Part shown: positions 28,785-37,279 of the stretch, piece after piece
Layout: every line of letters starts with the position of its first letter
Position numbering within the stretch: position 1 is the first letter of the stretch
Translations under genes and position numbers: made by a program
Notes under the pieces: generated by a model
Databases searched by the model: none
The model's input: the letters and a program-made list of their open reading frames with translations, nothing else
What the model was told of the DNA's origin: nothing
DNA from: a virus
DNA length: 64,000 bases
Direction: 5' to 3' (one strand)
Virus record (IMG/VR): IMGVR_UViG_3300032224_000591
Coordinates: 103,757-167,756 of that record

Positions 28785-29178
28785 GTTCTTTGCATTCCTT
28801 CCTGCTGCTCCATTTGCAGCAGTAGCGGCTGCTGAAGCAATGGCTAAGACTCCTCCTGCATCGATGGCGCCAGAGAAAGCATTGATGACGTTGACTGCTC
28901 ACAAGCAACCTCCGCCTGTTATGCCTCGCGACCCATTTACGTTTGCACCCAAGTATCCTTCATGGGGTGAACATTATATCTCTAAGGCGAGTTTAGACAA
29001 TTTTAATTATGTTACTTCTGGTCAATACACCAATAATAAGCTGACAATTGGTAAAGGTATGGAAGTAGAGGCAGATCAACATTTTGACGAAGAAATAAGA
29101 GTAGCTATGTCTGTTGGTAAGGATGGACATCTGTGGTTGAAGATAAATGATGAATGGAAGAGGATTGTGACAGAATGA
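28771..29178 (+). CDS. Exported protein with Tat-like signal, unknown
   Basis: 135 residues. N-terminus MNRRKFFAFLPAAPFAAVAA has a twin-arginine motif (RRKFFAF) and an Ala-rich hydrophobic core, consistent with a Tat signal. The mature part is Pro-rich then beta-rich. Envelope target inferred; role unknown. Confidence 0.68.
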   Translation: MNRRKFFAFLPAAPFAAVAAAEAMAKTPPASMAPEKALMTLTAHKQPPPVMPRDPFTFAPKYPSWGEHYISKASLDNFNYVTSGQYTNNKLTIGKGMEVEADQHFDEEIRVAMSVGKDGHLWLKINDEWKRIVTE

Positions 29179-29405
29179 GTGACTCGCTAATTCAAGACAT
29201 TAGAGCTGTCAACTATTGGGAGTACATTGAACCACCGTGGGATGGTGTCACTATTCCTCGTCCAGAGAAGCAGCTAGTTGTTACCAACTATCAGCTACAG
29301 ATACGCAAGATTGTCGTAGATGCTCAGGGTCAGCCGACTCTAAGTGACTGGACTCCGATTCAAGTTCTCGATCATTATCCATCAACGATAAAGGTAACTC
29401 CATGA
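29175..29405 (+). CDS. 76-aa protein, unknown
   Basis: Start ATG 29175 overlaps the previous stop (ATGA). MSDSLIQDIRAVNYWEYIEP, beta-rich C-terminus. No family recognised. Confidence 0.62.
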   Translation: MSDSLIQDIRAVNYWEYIEPPWDGVTIPRPEKQLVVTNYQLQIRKIVVDAQGQPTLSDWTPIQVLDHYPSTIKVTP

Positions 29406-29611
29406 ACTACAAGATCGTATCTACAAGCGAGCTGCACCAGATCCTAGAGACTGCGACAGAGCAGGTGATCGAATCATTCCCAACTAAAGAAGAGGCACGT
29501 AAGATGCTGCGCCACTTCAACCTTGGTGGTGGGTTTGATGGGTACACACCAACCTTCATGGTAAAAAATTGTTCTAAACTTCTTCAAAAATTAGAATCCG
29601 CGTATAAATAG
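29402..29611 (+). CDS. 69-aa protein, unknown
   Basis: MNYKIVSTSELHQILETATE; helical with a Gly-rich turn GGGFDG. Its last codons and TAG coincide with the late box TATAAATA 29603-29610. Confidence 0.62.
   Translation: MNYKIVSTSELHQILETATEQVIESFPTKEEARKMLRHFNLGGGFDGYTPTFMVKNCSKLLQKLESAYK
29603..29610 (+). promoter_or_regulatory. Late-promoter box TATAAATA before ncRNA
   Basis: Exact consensus at the end of the upstream gene. Expected transcript start about 29616-29618, exactly where the closing helix of the structured RNA begins. Confidence 0.7.
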
Positions 29612-29616
29612 GTTCA

Positions 29617-29750
29617 CGAGCGAACTGTGTACTGTGTCTGCAGCACAAGTGGCAAGTTAGTAACGTTGGAATAGTCGGGAATAACGGTGGGGTTCCGCCT
29701 GACCACATTCGCTAGTGATACGAGGGGTGAGCGCAAGCTCACCCCTTTTT
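29617..29750 (+). ncRNA. Structured ncRNA with its own late promoter and terminator
   Basis: About 130 nt with no coding frame. AGCGAACTGTG 29619-29629 pairs with CACATTCGCT 29704-29713 (one bulge), closing the element. Inside are a GGTGG-GGTT-CCGCC hairpin near 29685 and a TGTG...CACA stem near 29633-29648. The molecule ends with an intrinsic terminator. Promoter, closed fold and terminator together argue for a discrete late small RNA. No known family recognised. Confidence 0.7.
29724..29750 (+). terminator. Intrinsic terminator
   Basis: GGGGTGAGC 29724-29732, GCAA loop, GCTCACCCC 29737-29745, TTTTT 29746-29750. Perfect 9-bp stem with a GNRA loop. Confidence 0.93.
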
Positions 29751-29756
29751 AGTTTG

Positions 29757-29764
29757 GATAAATA
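29757..29764 (+). promoter_or_regulatory. Late-promoter-like GATAAATA
   Basis: Immediately after the terminator and 28 nt before the start of the head-protein-like gene at 29792. One mismatch. Confidence 0.6.
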
Positions 29765-29791
29765 CTAAAAAACCTATTTTAGGGATCCAAC

Positions 29792-31063
29792 ATGCGCTCA
29801 TTTCTAGCTTTCTTAAGAGAAGACTTCCTGGTTGAAAGGGACACTAGTGCGGCTGCAGCCGCTAGTGCTAATAACAATGCACTTGGTGCTGCATATGAAA
29901 CAGCCACTGCATTAAGACTTCATTCGATGACGGGATCATCAAAGAATAAGGATGCAGCTCATAAGAAGCGTATTGAGAGAATGCAGACACTACACGATGC
30001 CTCTATGACTTCTCTCTCACCTGAGAAGCAAAAGCAGGTCCTAGAGTATGCCAATAACTCTGCTACGGCATATCTAGATAGCTTGAAGAAGAATAAGGGT
30101 ATTAAGCCTGAGGATATTCATGAGGTTCATCACACGTATGCTGGTATCGATGATCTGATGGGCAAGAAGGTTGATCGTGCCGGTAACCCACACGACATTG
30201 CTATTAAGACGAAGGACGGCACACTGCATGGTGCATCACTAAAGTTTAAGCCTGGCACATTAAGTAACTCAACAACTAATACATTCGATCAGGCATCTAA
30301 TGCAGCTGGTATCAAGACAGATATTACTGGAATTTGGAATGCTGCTAAGAAGAAGGCTGGTTTAGAAGGCCTATCAGGTAAAGAGATTAAAGCTAGACGT
30401 GAAGATCCACAAGTTCTAGCAGCCAATAAGGCTGCACAATTAGCAGCCGCTAAACATCACTCAGAGGCTTTTAATTCAGCAAAACCGGCTCAGAAGAAAG
30501 CAATGCTTCAAAGCCTGATGAAGACATCTCCTGACTTAGACTATGATTATGTTGTAGGTTCAAAGAAGACGTCTGAACCTATTATGGAGAAGAAGCATAC
30601 GCAGGTTGTTAACAACGCAAAAGACTTTAAGGCTACACATACGCCTGGCGGTGTTGTTCATATTCATGACCAAGATGGTAATCATGTTATGTCGTATGAG
30701 CATCGTCCAACTCATGGTGCATTCTCATCCATACAGGTTAATGGTAAGCTAGGTAATCTTGGTGGAAAGAAGCCAGCTGCACCAGCCGCAAAGCCTATTG
30801 CTAAACCACCAACTACAAAGCAAACTATTAAGAAGGTTATTGGCGGACGCGCGCGCAATCCATCCGCTCCTAAGCCAGTTAAGTCTGCAGCCGCTGCCGC
30901 CGTTCAAACAGCAGCACAACCTGCTCGAGCTGCACAGATGGCACCGCCACCTAAACCTGCTCCAGCACCTACACCGACGCCATCAACTGGTAATTATCTT
31001 CAGGCTCCACCACCACGCATGAAGATTCAGAATCATATTAACACGATAAAGAAAACAAACTAA
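29792..31063 (+). CDS. Putative internal head protein with capsid-targeting-like N-terminus
   Basis: 423 residues. It starts MRSFLAFLREDFLVE, similar in shape to the T4 capsid targeting sequence MKTYQEFIAEA, which the prohead protease removes. The middle (about 120-180) looks globular (AGIDDLMGKKVDRAGNPHDIAI, split here for length: DDLMGKKVDRAGNPHDIAI). The C-terminal 100 residues are Ala/Pro/Lys-rich and disordered. Likely packaged in the head and possibly injected. Enzymatic role unknown. Overlaps the next gene by 1 nt. Confidence 0.68.
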   Translation: MRSFLAFLREDFLVERDTSAAAAASANNNALGAAYETATALRLHSMTGSSKNKDAAHKKRIERMQTLHDASMTSLSPEKQKQVLEYANNSATAYLDSLKKNKGIKPEDIHEVHHTYAGIDDLMGKKVDRAGNPHDIAIKTKDGTLHGASLKFKPGTLSNSTTNTFDQASNAAGIKTDITGIWNAAKKKAGLEGLSGKEIKARREDPQVLAANKAAQLAAAKHHSEAFNSAKPAQKKAMLQSLMKTSPDLDYDYVVGSKKTSEPIMEKKHTQVVNNAKDFKATHTPGGVVHIHDQDGNHVMSYEHRPTHGAFSSIQVNGKLGNLGGKKPAAPAAKPIAKPPTTKQTIKKVIGGRARNPSAPKPVKSAAAAAVQTAAQPARAAQMAPPPKPAPAPTPTPSTGNYLQAPPPRMKIQNHINTIKKTN

Positions 31064-33180
31064 TGCTAGTTTTTAAGAACTATCTAATCGAGTCACTCGA
31101 CATCGAGAAGCTAAAGCATCTTGAGCATGCAGAGGATCATATTGTCAATGCTGGTAATGAAGGTGTTGCTCATGCCCATGACTCGATGATGGATGTGATT
31201 AAGATTATTGAAGGCATGCCTACAAAGAGCATCATTACAACAAAGTATGATGGTGCACCTTCTATTGTGTTTGGAATTAATCCAGAAAATGGTAAGTTCT
31301 TTGTAGCATCAAAGTCTGCATTCAATAAGAATCCAAAGCTAAACTATACACCTGAAGACTGTGAGACTAACCACGGCCATGCACCTGGACTTGTGGCTAA
31401 ACTTAAGGCTGCCCTTGAGGAACTGCCTAAGATTATGCCTAAGAAGGGTGGTGTGTTCCAGGGCGACCTAATGTACACCAAGGATGATGTTAAGGACGAT
31501 GGTGATAGCTATAGCTTTACACCTAACACAATCACATATAGTGCAAAGAAGGATGGTCCACGCGGGCGTAATATCACTGCCGCAAAGCTAGGTGTTGTTA
31601 TTCACTCGTATTATGAAGGTAAGACCCTAGCTGATGCTAAGGTTAGATTTGACCTAGACCATGGTCAGTTCCGTAAGGATGCAGACGTTGATGCGATCAA
31701 TCCTGAGATTGGTCCAACATCTATTAGCCCGATGGAGAAGAAGAAGTTTGAGAGAGAAATTGAAGAGGCCAATCAAGTATTTGCTGGCATGGACTCTGAC
31801 TGGTATAATGTTCTCTCTGGCCATGAGATTACAATCAAGACTTATATCAATGACCTGGTCCGTAAGGGCACATGGAAGAATGCAAGTGCTGATGGATATA
31901 TCAAATTCCTAGGTGATAGAACTACTAAGGATATTGATGCATATGCTAAGAAGGCAACAAAGCCTGAGTTGATTGCAAAGAAAAGAGAGAAGCTGCTAGC
32001 TGACTTCAAGCTTATCTCAGACCACATCAAGCTTCATAAGCAGCAGTTCAACTCAATCTTCAAGCTTCATAGTACGCTACAGAGAGCTAAGGATACATTA
32101 GTTGGTTCTCTATCACGTGCAGATAATGGGTTCACAACAACAAGCGGTGGTGAAGCTGTTAAACCTGAAGGATTTGTCATCATTCGTAATGGCAAGCCTA
32201 CAAAGCTCGTTGATCGTGCTGAGTTCTCACGTAATAACTTCCTTCGTGGTTCTTTCCAGAAGATGGGTGAGGATGAGCCGGCTGATAGCGCAATGCCAAA
32301 AAAGCCTATTGTTACTACCTTTGGTCGTATGAATCCACCTACATATGCCGGTCACGGTGCAGTTGTTGGTAGAGTTCAAGAGCTTGCTAAAGAGAATAAG
32401 GCTCAGGCTGATATTACACTTTCAAGATCACAGGATCCTGAAAAGAATCCATTGACACCAGAGCAGAAGCTGAAGCATGCAAAGCGTATGTTCCCCGGTG
32501 CTCCTATTCGTATCACTGATGAAGATGCACCTAGCATTATCGATCATGTCAAGAAGCTAGCAGCGGCGGGACATGATCATCTTATTATGGTCGTCGGTTC
32601 TGATCGTGTTGAGGGTATTAAGAAGCTTCTCGATAGCTATAATGGTAAAGAGTATAACTTCAAGAAGATTGATGTTGTATCTGCCGGTGAACGTGACCCC
32701 GATAGTGAGGCAGATGACGATGAGAAGCCACAGTCCGCTGATGATGTAAGACGTAAAATGTCTGCATCTAAAATGCGCCGTCACGCTCTAGCAGGTAAGA
32801 AGGCAGACTTCAGAGCTGGTATGCATCCAACTGCATCTGATGAGCATGTCGATGAGATGTACAATGAAGTACGTCAGGGCATGGATATTAAGATCGATGC
32901 TAATACTCCTATGAGGTCTCTATTAAACCACGCTCGTCGTAAGGACAAGATTGGTACACGTGCACGTAATGAGGTGAAGCGCCGCGAGCTTGCTAGAACT
33001 GTTGCAAAGCAGCAGACCGCAAGAGCAAAGGTAGCTAAGAAGGTTCAACCTAAAGTAGCAGCCCCGAAGCCTATCAAGGCGGCCCAACCAAAACCAGCAG
33101 TACCTAAACCACCTATGAAATCGATTCGTGAAGAGTTTATATCAAACCTATTGCAAACTATAAGAGAGCGAAATTGGTAA
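31063..33180 (+). CDS. Fusion of ligase-type and HxGH-type nucleotidyltransferase domains
   Basis: 705 residues in two enzyme domains. Residues about 50-390 resemble the ATP-dependent RNA/DNA ligase fold: motif I ITTKYDGAPS with Lys61, GGVFQGDLMY (motif III-like), KPEGFVIIRNG (motif IV) and KLVDRAEFSR (motif V). Residues about 415-600 are a nucleotidylyltransferase: TTFGRMNPPTYAGH (GxFxPxHxGH-like), VVGSDR, and SASKMRRHAL in place of ISSTxIR. A basic Lys/Pro-rich tail follows. The N-terminus MLVFKNYLIESLD resembles a capsid targeting sequence, so the enzyme may be packaged. Reaction unknown; NAD or end-repair chemistry is plausible. Confidence 0.75.
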   Translation: MLVFKNYLIESLDIEKLKHLEHAEDHIVNAGNEGVAHAHDSMMDVIKIIEGMPTKSIITTKYDGAPSIVFGINPENGKFFVASKSAFNKNPKLNYTPEDCETNHGHAPGLVAKLKAALEELPKIMPKKGGVFQGDLMYTKDDVKDDGDSYSFTPNTITYSAKKDGPRGRNITAAKLGVVIHSYYEGKTLADAKVRFDLDHGQFRKDADVDAINPEIGPTSISPMEKKKFEREIEEANQVFAGMDSDWYNVLSGHEITIKTYINDLVRKGTWKNASADGYIKFLGDRTTKDIDAYAKKATKPELIAKKREKLLADFKLISDHIKLHKQQFNSIFKLHSTLQRAKDTLVGSLSRADNGFTTTSGGEAVKPEGFVIIRNGKPTKLVDRAEFSRNNFLRGSFQKMGEDEPADSAMPKKPIVTTFGRMNPPTYAGHGAVVGRVQELAKENKAQADITLSRSQDPEKNPLTPEQKLKHAKRMFPGAPIRITDEDAPSIIDHVKKLAAAGHDHLIMVVGSDRVEGIKKLLDSYNGKEYNFKKIDVVSAGERDPDSEADDDEKPQSADDVRRKMSASKMRRHALAGKKADFRAGMHPTASDEHVDEMYNEVRQGMDIKIDANTPMRSLLNHARRKDKIGTRARNEVKRRELARTVAKQQTARAKVAKKVQPKVAAPKPIKAAQPKPAVPKPPMKSIREEFISNLLQTIRERNW

Positions 33181-33185
33181 ATACC

Positions 33186-33254
33186 ATGTCAGCAGAAAGC
33201 TACGGCAATCCTGCAAAATTCATGGTTAAGCCCACGGGAATCACCAATGTCTGA
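33186..33254 (+). CDS. Possible 22-aa leader peptide
   Basis: ATG 33186 to TGA 33252-33254, MSAESYGNPAKFMVKPTGIT, overlapping the next start by 8 nt (ATGTCTGA). The downstream gene has a poor ribosome site, so translational coupling through this peptide is plausible. Short; could be chance. Confidence 0.35.
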   Translation: MSAESYGNPAKFMVKPTGITNV

Positions 33255-34302
33255 AGAAACGAAGTCTCCTACTAGTCCTCAGCTAGCGTTCGACGAATCG
33301 AGCGGGCTTGCCGTAGTCCTGACACCTAAACAAACTGTCTCCCTATACAAGAAATCAAAGTCATCTGGAATCCCGTTTGATACACTGGAGGAAGTGTATC
33401 GCCGTGGGTATTCAGAGACATTATCAGAACAGGTTGCATACGACCGTATCAACTCATTCATCGCAGGCGGAGCAGCTATAATGATAGATAAAGACCTTTT
33501 AGAAGATGCTAAAGGATATAAAAATCCAACCGGTGGATTAACTCAAAAAGGGCGTGACCACTATAATAGAGAAACCGGTGGACATTTAAAGGCACCAGTA
33601 ACTACTTCCCCATCAAAATTAAAGGCTGGTTCAAAAGCAGCAGGCCGTCGTAAATCATTTTGTGCCCGTATGGGTGGTGTTGAAGGCCCAATGAAAAAGC
33701 CAAATGGTGAACCCACACGAAAGGCATTAGCATTGCGTAAATGGAATTGTCGTAGCGAAGAAACACAGATTGATGAAAAGACATGTAATTGCTGGGATGG
33801 TTATAAGCGTGTTCGAGGAACAAAACCGTGCGCTCCGGGCTCATGTGTCAAAGAATCTAATATTACTGAAAAGCGTGGGCTATGGGATAATATCCATGCC
33901 AAGCGCGAAAGAATTAAGCACGGATCAGGAGAGCATATGCGTAAGCCTGGATCTAAAGGTGCTCCTTCAGCCAAAGACTTGAAAGACTCACAGGTTACTG
34001 AAGTATCAGCCGAGTTAGTCGGTAAGGTTAATAAAGCCAGAACAATTGATAAGAGGCCGAGTAAAACCGAAGCTGGTGCAAAGACATTGCAGCTAGCCGT
34101 CAAGAAGGCGTTTATCGGTAAGAGTGTCAAGGAAGCCTATACCAACGGAGAGCCAATCTCTGCAAACAAGGATGATGCATCAAACCGTTTTACTGGCACA
34201 GACTCTCTAGTTCAGAACTACAAAGAAACTACACCAGGTCAATCTAGCCGACTAAGTATTATCAAGAAGGTGGTAAGGGAATCTAGATGTACAAATGATT
34301 AG
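33247..34302 (+). CDS. Basic protein with DUF6321-like segment, putative virion protein
   Basis: 351 residues, strongly basic. The segment from about 98 to 160 (GGLTQKGRDHYNRETGGHLK, SFCARMGGVEGP, RKALALRKWNC) is a conserved block I recall from many large phages, thought to be DNA/nucleoid associated but uncharacterised. Two Cys-rich turns follow (TCNCWDGY, CAPGSC). Located among putative head proteins. Confidence 0.68.
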   Translation: MSEETKSPTSPQLAFDESSGLAVVLTPKQTVSLYKKSKSSGIPFDTLEEVYRRGYSETLSEQVAYDRINSFIAGGAAIMIDKDLLEDAKGYKNPTGGLTQKGRDHYNRETGGHLKAPVTTSPSKLKAGSKAAGRRKSFCARMGGVEGPMKKPNGEPTRKALALRKWNCRSEETQIDEKTCNCWDGYKRVRGTKPCAPGSCVKESNITEKRGLWDNIHAKRERIKHGSGEHMRKPGSKGAPSAKDLKDSQVTEVSAELVGKVNKARTIDKRPSKTEAGAKTLQLAVKKAFIGKSVKEAYTNGEPISANKDDASNRFTGTDSLVQNYKETTPGQSSRLSIIKKVVRESRCTND

Positions 34303-34316
34303 GATTGTAGTACAAT
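34288..34316 (+). promoter_or_regulatory. Promoter TGTACA-N17-TACAAT
   Basis: TGTACA 34288-34293 and TACAAT 34311-34316 at 17-nt spacing, within the end of the previous gene; it serves the HAD gene at 34343. Confidence 0.7.
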
Positions 34317-34342
34317 AGACCAGAGATTGGAAAGGTACTACG

Positions 34343-34951
34343 ATGCTGAAGTTTAGAGATTATGTAACAGACAGGGCTACGCTGTTTGTGTTTGATATTG
34401 ATGATACGATGTTCCATACCACAGCCAAGGTTAAGGTTGTGAGGAATGGTAAGATTGTAAAGACTTTGGATACAAGTGAATTCAATACGTATACACTTGG
34501 ATCAGGTGAGCATTATGACTTTAGTGAGTTCCATGATGCTAAGAAGTTTCATGATGAGTCGGTACCTATTGAGAAGATGTTGGAGACTGTAAAGAAGATT
34601 CATGCTTTGGTCCGCAAGGACCCCAATAGTAGAGTTATCATAAATACAGCAAGAGCGGACTTCGATGACAAAGTTACGTTCTTGAACACGTTTCGAAAGT
34701 ACGGTATCAATATCGATGGTATTCATGTTGAGCGCGCCGGCAATATTCCTGGTAAGGAAGCGCCTGCCTCAAAGAAGGTATCGATCCTGAAGAGGTACAT
34801 CGATCTTTTGAAATTTAAGAAGGTAGTCATGTATGACGACAGTAAGTCGAACCTGAAGGCTTTATTGTCTATGAAGAATGAATTTCCAGACGTCAGGTTC
34901 GTCGCTTATCATGCACAACCCGATGGGTCTATTAAACACTATGGAGTATAA
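34343..34951 (+). CDS. HAD-superfamily phosphatase
   Basis: 202 residues. HAD motif I FDIDDTMF (Asp18, Asp20), motif II INTARAD near 100, motif IV VVMYDDSKSN near 165. Resembles the polynucleotide 3'-phosphatase / acid-phosphatase HAD type. The N-terminus MLKFRDYVTD also has the FxxYx(T/L)-like start of the head-targeted group. May process nucleic-acid ends together with the ligase-like protein upstream (inference). Confidence 0.82.
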   Translation: MLKFRDYVTDRATLFVFDIDDTMFHTTAKVKVVRNGKIVKTLDTSEFNTYTLGSGEHYDFSEFHDAKKFHDESVPIEKMLETVKKIHALVRKDPNSRVIINTARADFDDKVTFLNTFRKYGINIDGIHVERAGNIPGKEAPASKKVSILKRYIDLLKFKKVVMYDDSKSNLKALLSMKNEFPDVRFVAYHAQPDGSIKHYGV

Positions 34952-34954
34952 AAC

Positions 34955-35371
34955 ATGGAAACGTTAATTGGCATTGCATTTATTCTAGCGGTTGGTTTTG
35001 TTCTTTGGAAGGTCCTTGTTAAGAAGGAGACCGTTCAAGAGGCAGTTAATGAAACAGTGGCTGATGTGAAGAGCGCAGCTGATGTTAATAAGGATGGACA
35101 GATTAATACGGCAGACCTAGTAGCCGCTGTTCAAGAGATTAAGGCGGTTGAGGCTAAGGTTGAAGTGGTCGTTAATAAAGCTACAGAAGAAATCAAGGCT
35201 AATATCGATGCTAAGACAGAAGAAGCTTTTGTTAAGGCGATGGAAGAAGCCGCTAAAGTTGAAGTAGCTGTCGAGAAGGCAGTTGAAGAGGTTAAGGTTG
35301 TTGCTGAAAAAACCAAAGCGGTTGTTAAGAAGGCAACATCACGTAAGAAGAAAGTAAAGAAGAATGGATGA
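34955..35371 (+). CDS. Membrane-anchored Lys-rich coiled coil with EF-hand-like loop
   Basis: 138 residues: an N-terminal transmembrane helix (LIGIAFILAVGFVLWKVLV), then ADVNKDGQINTADLVAAV, a dockerin/EF-hand calcium loop (DxNxDGxI), then a long Val/Glu/Lys heptad-rich helix ending KKATSRKKKVKKNG. Overlaps the Dps gene by 8 nt. Role unknown. Confidence 0.7.
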   Translation: METLIGIAFILAVGFVLWKVLVKKETVQEAVNETVADVKSAADVNKDGQINTADLVAAVQEIKAVEAKVEVVVNKATEEIKANIDAKTEEAFVKAMEEAAKVEVAVEKAVEEVKVVAEKTKAVVKKATSRKKKVKKNG

Positions 35372-35801
35372 GCTTATTGAGCAAATGAAGGTGTCTCTTG
35401 CTAGCACCTTTGCTTTCTATTTGAAAGCCCACAATTTTCATTGGAATGTGGAAGGTCCAAACTTTCCACAGTACCACGAGTTTTTAGGCGATCTCTGGGA
35501 GGAAACATTTGCAGCTGTCGACGGAATTGCTGAGCACCTTCGTACTCTTAGGGCTTATGCTCCAGGCTCTCTTTCACGCTATACTGAGCTATCAATTGTT
35601 CACGATGAAGTAAATATCCCATCAGCTATGGCTATGTTTCAAAAGCTTAGCTCTGATAATGATATGCTTCTTGCGCAACTTACGAAGACACAAACTCTAG
35701 CCGAATCTAATAAGAAGATGGGTTTAGCTAATTACCTACAGGATCGCATCGACGCCCATGAGAAGCATGGCTGGATGATCCGTTCAACTATAAAGGGCTA
35801 A
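35364..35801 (+). CDS. Dps-family ferritin-like protein
   Basis: 145 residues. FYLKAHNFHWNVEGPNFPQY then HEFLGDLWEETFAAVDGIAE carries the Dps ferroxidase residues (His, Asp, Glu in HNFHWNV...D..E). Dps dodecamers oxidise iron and bind DNA. A phage copy could protect DNA in the cell or in the head, since neighbours look head-associated. AATGGATGA start overlaps the upstream gene. Confidence 0.9.
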   Translation: MDELIEQMKVSLASTFAFYLKAHNFHWNVEGPNFPQYHEFLGDLWEETFAAVDGIAEHLRTLRAYAPGSLSRYTELSIVHDEVNIPSAMAMFQKLSSDNDMLLAQLTKTQTLAESNKKMGLANYLQDRIDAHEKHGWMIRSTIKG

Positions 35802-35802
35802 C

Positions 35803-37002
35803 ATGAAAGACTTTCGCAGCTTAGAGCAAAAGATCAGAGCTATGTACGAGGCAAAGGTTCCCGATAATTGGGAAGAGAACTCTAAGTCAAAGCGTGCGGC
35901 TACTGCAAAGAAGGTAGCTAATGATGCTATGGATCATGATAAGACCGATAAGATTATTCCGCATGTTCCAAAGATCACTGAGGCTGCGAAGGACGATGAC
36001 AACGATGCAGACAATAAGCCTAAGGCTAAAAAGTCTGACAACGATGGCGATGCTGATAACATGGACGCCAAGGAAATTAAGGGCGGTAAGACCGACGTCG
36101 ATCTAAACCCAAAGACTGATGATAAGACTGAGGGCGAGAACGATGACGATAAAGCCTCAAAGTCTGCAAAGAATAAAGCTAACAAAGATATTGGACAAAA
36201 GGGAGTCAAGGAAATGCATAATCCTACAAAGAATTTTGGGCTCTCTGATAGCCTAGTTGAAGCAGTTCGCAAGGTCATGACCAGTCGTGTTGAAGAAGAG
36301 CTCAAGGGCGGCCAGAAGAAGCTTGATAAGAATCATAATGGTAAGCTTGATAAACAGGATTTCAAGATGCTTCGTAATGAAGAGGCAGTTGAAGAAGGCA
36401 ATGCAGACAATAAAGCTAAGAAAAATGCTGCAGTAGCCGCTGTTGGCGCTAAAAATAAAGATAGTCAGTATCTAAATAAAATGAATCCAGCCGTGGCTGA
36501 TAAGATTCGTGGTCGCGAAAAGATGTCAGGCAATGATCGTAAGCAGTTTGAAGAAGTCGAGCAGGTTGACGAGCTATCAAATAAGACACTCTATAGCTAT
36601 GGCGCTAAGGCACACAATCAAGTTATCAAGACTGGTATGGGCTTAACTAAAAAGCAGGGTGGTCTTAGAACTAAGGGTGTATCTTTAGAAGACGGTAAGA
36701 GAAAGATGGCCAATAGAAAAGCTGGTGTAGAACTAGCTCATAAGAAGGCACAGTCTAGGGCTAATGAAGAAGTAGTTGCCGAGGGTCCGACATCTCCTGT
36801 TGTTAAGAGCAAAGATAAGTACGACGTTTCTGACATGGTTGCAAAGTTTAAGGCTAAGGGTGGCGCTGTCACTCAGGGTAAGACTGGTGCTGCCTACGGT
36901 GCTAAGGTTCCGAAGCGCACTAAGGCTATGAGGGAAGAGGTCGAGCTATCAGCTGATGAGATGGCACGCATCGAGGCAATCATCGCCGAGATCAAGCTGT
37001 AA
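35803..37002 (+). CDS. Highly charged, disordered putative head/scaffold protein
   Basis: 399 residues rich in Asp, Lys, Asn and Ala. Starts MKDFRSLEQKIRAMYEAKV (targeting-like), has an EF-hand-like LDKNHNGKLDKQDFKML near 180, and VEQVDELSNKTLYSYGAKAH near 250, a motif I associate with internal or scaffold proteins in marine myoviruses. Low complexity elsewhere. Probably an internal head protein or scaffold element. Confidence 0.65.
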   Translation: MKDFRSLEQKIRAMYEAKVPDNWEENSKSKRAATAKKVANDAMDHDKTDKIIPHVPKITEAAKDDDNDADNKPKAKKSDNDGDADNMDAKEIKGGKTDVDLNPKTDDKTEGENDDDKASKSAKNKANKDIGQKGVKEMHNPTKNFGLSDSLVEAVRKVMTSRVEEELKGGQKKLDKNHNGKLDKQDFKMLRNEEAVEEGNADNKAKKNAAVAAVGAKNKDSQYLNKMNPAVADKIRGREKMSGNDRKQFEEVEQVDELSNKTLYSYGAKAHNQVIKTGMGLTKKQGGLRTKGVSLEDGKRKMANRKAGVELAHKKAQSRANEEVVAEGPTSPVVKSKDKYDVSDMVAKFKAKGGAVTQGKTGAAYGAKVPKRTKAMREEVELSADEMARIEAIIAEIKL

Positions 37003-37011
37003 GGTAAACTA

Positions 37012-37245
37012 ATGGCTATTACAATTAATGTGCCTCCGCCGCCTCCCGAACCAACCGGTCCTCCAGTTAACATGGCGATCAGTGACAGGTTGAGGATTAT
37101 TCAGAGAGAAAAGGAATTAGAGGCTTTAGAAGCCGCTAAACTTCCATTTTCAGCGGATCATCATCTTTTAGTCGTGGACGGTAAGGCTAAGAAGGTCAGT
37201 AAGCGATCTCAGTACCTCATCGACATGATGACCGTAGACGAATAA
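37012..37245 (+). CDS. 77-aa Pro-rich small protein, unknown
   Basis: MAITINVPPPPPEPTGPPVN followed by a charged helix. Fits with virion genes around it. Function unknown. Confidence 0.65.
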   Translation: MAITINVPPPPPEPTGPPVNMAISDRLRIIQREKELEALEAAKLPFSADHHLLVVDGKAKKVSKRSQYLIDMMTVDE

Positions 37246-37248
37246 ATA
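37241..37248 (+). promoter_or_regulatory. Late-promoter-like AATAAATA
   Basis: One mismatch, at the end of the preceding gene, 32 nt before the virion protein gene at 37280. Confidence 0.5.
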
Positions 37249-37279
37249 AGAATAACAAAGCTCTCTAGGAGGAAATCTA

